From Volvox africanus (taxonomy: Eukaryota > Chlorophyta > Chlorophyceae > Chlamydomonadales > Volvocaceae): a stretch of DNA of 64,000 nucleotides. Position 1 is the stretch's first letter, and every line of letters starts with the position of its first letter. Location: contig BSDZ01000078.1 of NCBI GenBank assembly GCA_030268105.1, positions 6,705,501 through 6,769,500 on the forward strand. The letters run 5' to 3'. The translations under genes were made by a program, and so were the position numbers. The notes below the pieces were generated by a model, which was not told the origin of the DNA, did no database searches, and was given only the letters and a program-made list of their open reading frames with translations. Positions 61,597 to 64,000 of the stretch are shown here, piece by piece.

Positions 61597-63730
61597 TCAC
61601 ACCTGCTCCGTCACGGCGATCTCGAATGGTTGCAAGTTGTCAAGCATACTGCCGTTAGTTTTAGGCGGGTTAGGCACGGCAAGGCCTTTAAATGAAAGAT
61701 ACATTATAACCGCCGTTCGTCCACAACGTACTTTTCGCTTCACAAAGTACTTTCAGCCAGAGTTAAATAGTACAAGGAAATTAACGCTACATTCCTGCAT
61801 CTGCGTGAACTGTGCTTGTAATCGCTAACTGCTGTACGGTCCGTACTGGTAATGTAGCTTCAAGCGGATTTTGGACTCAGTAGTTTATATAATACTTGGG
61901 AGTCGTCTGGGACTATTCGCTTCTCAAAGGCTTTAATATTTGAGAGGTGACCTTCGTCACTGAACCACCACCGCTCCAATGGCGCTTCACAATCCGGAGA
62001 GCAATTTGGCAAGATGGCAACTTATCGCAAAACAAACCACACGCAGTGAGTGCAAACAACATGGACACTGAGATCCGGTGCAAAATCGGTACATCAAGAT
62101 CGCTCAATCTGGCCGTATTAGCCCGAGCCTGGCCGAGTACTATCGCGGATGAACTAAACCATTTCAAGGGCAGTCACCGCACCCTGTTCGCATTGTCCCC
62201 TCTCAGTGAATCCGTTGGTTCCGTAAGAAGTCTTGTACCGTCGATTCACACCGCATCGGTGCAACAACGGACAACAGCGTTAGGTCTTCCAGGTGCACGT
62301 AGCACTTAATACCCCAGGGTCTGAATGGCACTACTCCCCTTTACTCAGCAGCGAGCGAGCTCTTGCCTCCTGACGTTCATCCGGGTTGATAGTTATAAGC
62401 GACCGTGCCGTGACATAAAGGAGGGTCTCAACGGGCCTCACATGCGGTTAAGCATCTGGCTATGGATATCAGTTTACTTACATCTAAATGCCAAAAGGGG
62501 GCATATCGGTACAGCTGGTGCCCAGATACAGCTAAGGACTTCCGTTGAGTTATCTAGGTGCCACTTGCTGGCCCTCTGTCCTATATGTGAATTGCGTTTC
62601 TTTAGGCTAAGCAACCTTTCGTTCATCATCACCTTAATAACTGTGGGCTGTGGAAACTCCCCGTGGACACCCCCACAAAGACTGGGCCATCTATCCCTTT
62701 GAAGTTGAGGAAGTGACAACTAACGTTGTCACAGGAACGGCGGGCATTAAAGGGTGCCAAGCTTCAGTACAGTGAAGTGTAGTGAAGAAGCCCAGGAGTG
62801 GTGCACTGCCATGGCGGCCAATGGCTACATCTGTGGATGTGAAGGCGAAAGAATTTCGGCCCCATCACAGTGATAACATGCATGGTTACAGTACGTGATT
62901 GCGGGCTGGTTGTTATCCTGGATCATCATTCAAGGAAGCTTTTGCAGAAGGCAGCTCAAGCCATTGAGGAGCACCTATGGACATGTTTGCAAAGCACTTG
63001 GATCACATGGAAGATCCATGTGGTTGCTGTGGGGGAGTTTGTTGCTTTGCATCACTGGATTTGGGGTTTTCAAAGCTAGGGATGCTAACCCGAAGAGGCC
63101 ACAGATAGAGTGCAAGGCCAGGTATTTTTTGCAGTACTGGTACCGGCAGGGGATGGCACTGTGGATGACACGAAATGCACAAACGTACATACATAATCTG
63201 CACGGGCACAGCCTGTATGTGTGGATCACATCCGGAAATATCATGTGTGGAGGGACTGGGAAGAGAAACATGCTGGCATGCCACCGCTGTTGTATCCCTC
63301 TTTACTGCTCATGCACTTGTCTGCACGTCTCAAAATTACCTGCCACGTGCCAACTGCTCACAAGACAGACCTAAGCATCCGGACGTGATATCAGCAACAG
63401 CGGAAGGCTTCAGGAGCAAAAAGGTTACAACTTAAAGCCCAAAATATGCGATGCGGTGTGTTTGGCTATTAGAACCGACGCTAGGTGATCATCATCGAAC
63501 CGGCTATCAATTCTCAAGCTTGACTCGGGCCAAATGTAGCGTAATAAAGTTCATTAAGATGATATTGATGATAATCCGATTGTGGCTTGGTGAAAAGCTT
63601 ATGCTATACGGCTGTCCTCGCACATATTATACTTGTGATACTGATATGCAGTACGTCTCACACCAGATCGTCGATCCGCAAGTGTGATAAACACCAACAA
63701 CGTATCACAGATATTCGCATACAGTATTAC
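61597..63730. other. intergenic region, no gene supported
   Basis: This should include the 5' region of the minus-strand gene at 59234-61596. Overlapping + frames at 62870-63380 look partly protein-like (DHHSRKLLQKAAQAIEEH) but conflict with each other and lack splice support. Confidence 0.4.
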
Positions 63731-64000
63731 CAAGCCTTCCCGACATTTATGCAATGTGAATGGCCGAATATCAATATTCGGTTGCCAAATGCGGTAGGTC
63801 TCCACGATGTTGGGATGCTGCGCGCTTGCGGAAATCAGCCCCTCCAACATGTGCTTATGCGGCATCACCACAGGTGTCATGCCTGGCAGAGACAGCACAG
63901 GCAGTGTAGGCGCACCCGCACCCTGCGACCCACTATCACCGCCACCCGGCAACACAAGCGGCAGCGTGTGAAGACTGGATGAGCCAGCGCGCTGGTACCT
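63731..64000 (-). CDS. partial exon of a probable protein kinase (runs off the right edge)
   Basis: The minus-strand frame is open from position 64000 to a possible GTAATA donor after 63731 (90 codons). It is Gly/Pro/Ser-rich at first. It then reads PHKHMLEGLISASAQHPNIVETYRIWQPN, in which the acidic residue of helix alpha-C and the HPNIV-x-x-Y segment leading to beta-4 are typical of protein-kinase N-lobes in volvocine algae. The Gly-rich loop and the beta-3 lysine would be in upstream exons outside the window, and the catalytic loop in downstream exons not found here. Kinase identity is inferred from this short motif only. An earlier donor (GTCGGG near 63744) is also possible. Confidence 0.45.

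Noticed and set aside
62870..63435. Overlapping + frames with patches of protein-like sequence
   Set aside because: Three frames are open at once, with no family motif and no consistent exon boundaries.
1..64000. Bacterial-style operons, CRISPR arrays, prophage or toxin modules
   Set aside because: Spliced genes dominate, no spaced repeat array of CRISPR type is present, and no phage or toxin family was recognised.

Overview
This is a piece of a eukaryotic nuclear genome, most likely from a green alga of the Chlamydomonas/Volvox (volvocine) group. The evidence is gene structure and content. Genes are broken into many exons with GTGAGT/GTAAGT donors and pyrimidine-AG acceptors. Coding exons are GC-rich and Ala/Gly/Gln-rich, with CAG-encoded glutamine runs and GC-rich hexamer repeats in introns. 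Spacers are AT-richer. TGTAA (the chlorophyte poly(A) signal) lies behind some genes. Families include a CCT-domain protein, a PDDEXK-like DUF506 protein, a PRMT4-type methyltransferase and a large OPR/FASTK-like helical protein. Species is not determinable by eye. No bacterial operon, CRISPR array or intact transposon was seen.

I rebuilt the spliced genes by hand from splice sites, reading-frame phase and protein-family motifs. Phases agree across every junction, with one exception noted below. Left to right: (1) 1-2578 (+), the 3' part of an unrecognised gene, followed by a decayed partial relic near 4.1-4.6 kb. (2) 7004-7979 (+), an N-myristoylatable EF-hand protein of the calcineurin B/CHP group. 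(3) 9161-13488 (-), a DusA-type tRNA-dihydrouridine synthase with a long C-terminal extension. (4) 14749-19441 (+), an unrecognised protein with a transit-peptide-like N terminus. (5) A 3.9-kb spacer with a degenerate tRNA-Ile(AAT)-like element and a 13-bp minisatellite. (6) 23302-28128 (+), a PRMT4/CARM1-type arginine methyltransferase. (7) 29903-31452 (-), the mitochondrial/peroxisomal fission factor FIS1. (8) 31899-42977 (+), a giant 2,456-residue OPR/FASTK-like protein that is head-to-head with FIS1.

Right part: (9) 45518-47244 (+), a CCT-domain transcriptional regulator. (10) A long gene-poor spacer with one ambiguous minus-strand exon near 49.6-50.0 kb. (11) 51965-53927 (+), a DUF506 protein whose second exon carries an apparent one-base insertion. 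(12) 54682-55643 (+) and 55731-55970 (-), weak candidates. (13) 59234-61596 (-), an unrecognised seven-exon gene. (14) 63731-64000 (-), one exon of a probable protein kinase running off the right edge.

The genes do not form a pathway. They are independent loci: tRNA modification, histone/protein methylation, organelle division, likely organelle RNA metabolism, calcium signalling and transcription control. I found no convincing novel defence or mobile system. The points most worth a second look are the DUF506 frameshift, perfect hairpins inside introns, G-rich hexamer arrays on the sense strand of two introns of the giant gene, the relic of gene 1, and the two unrecognised genes with good exon structure.
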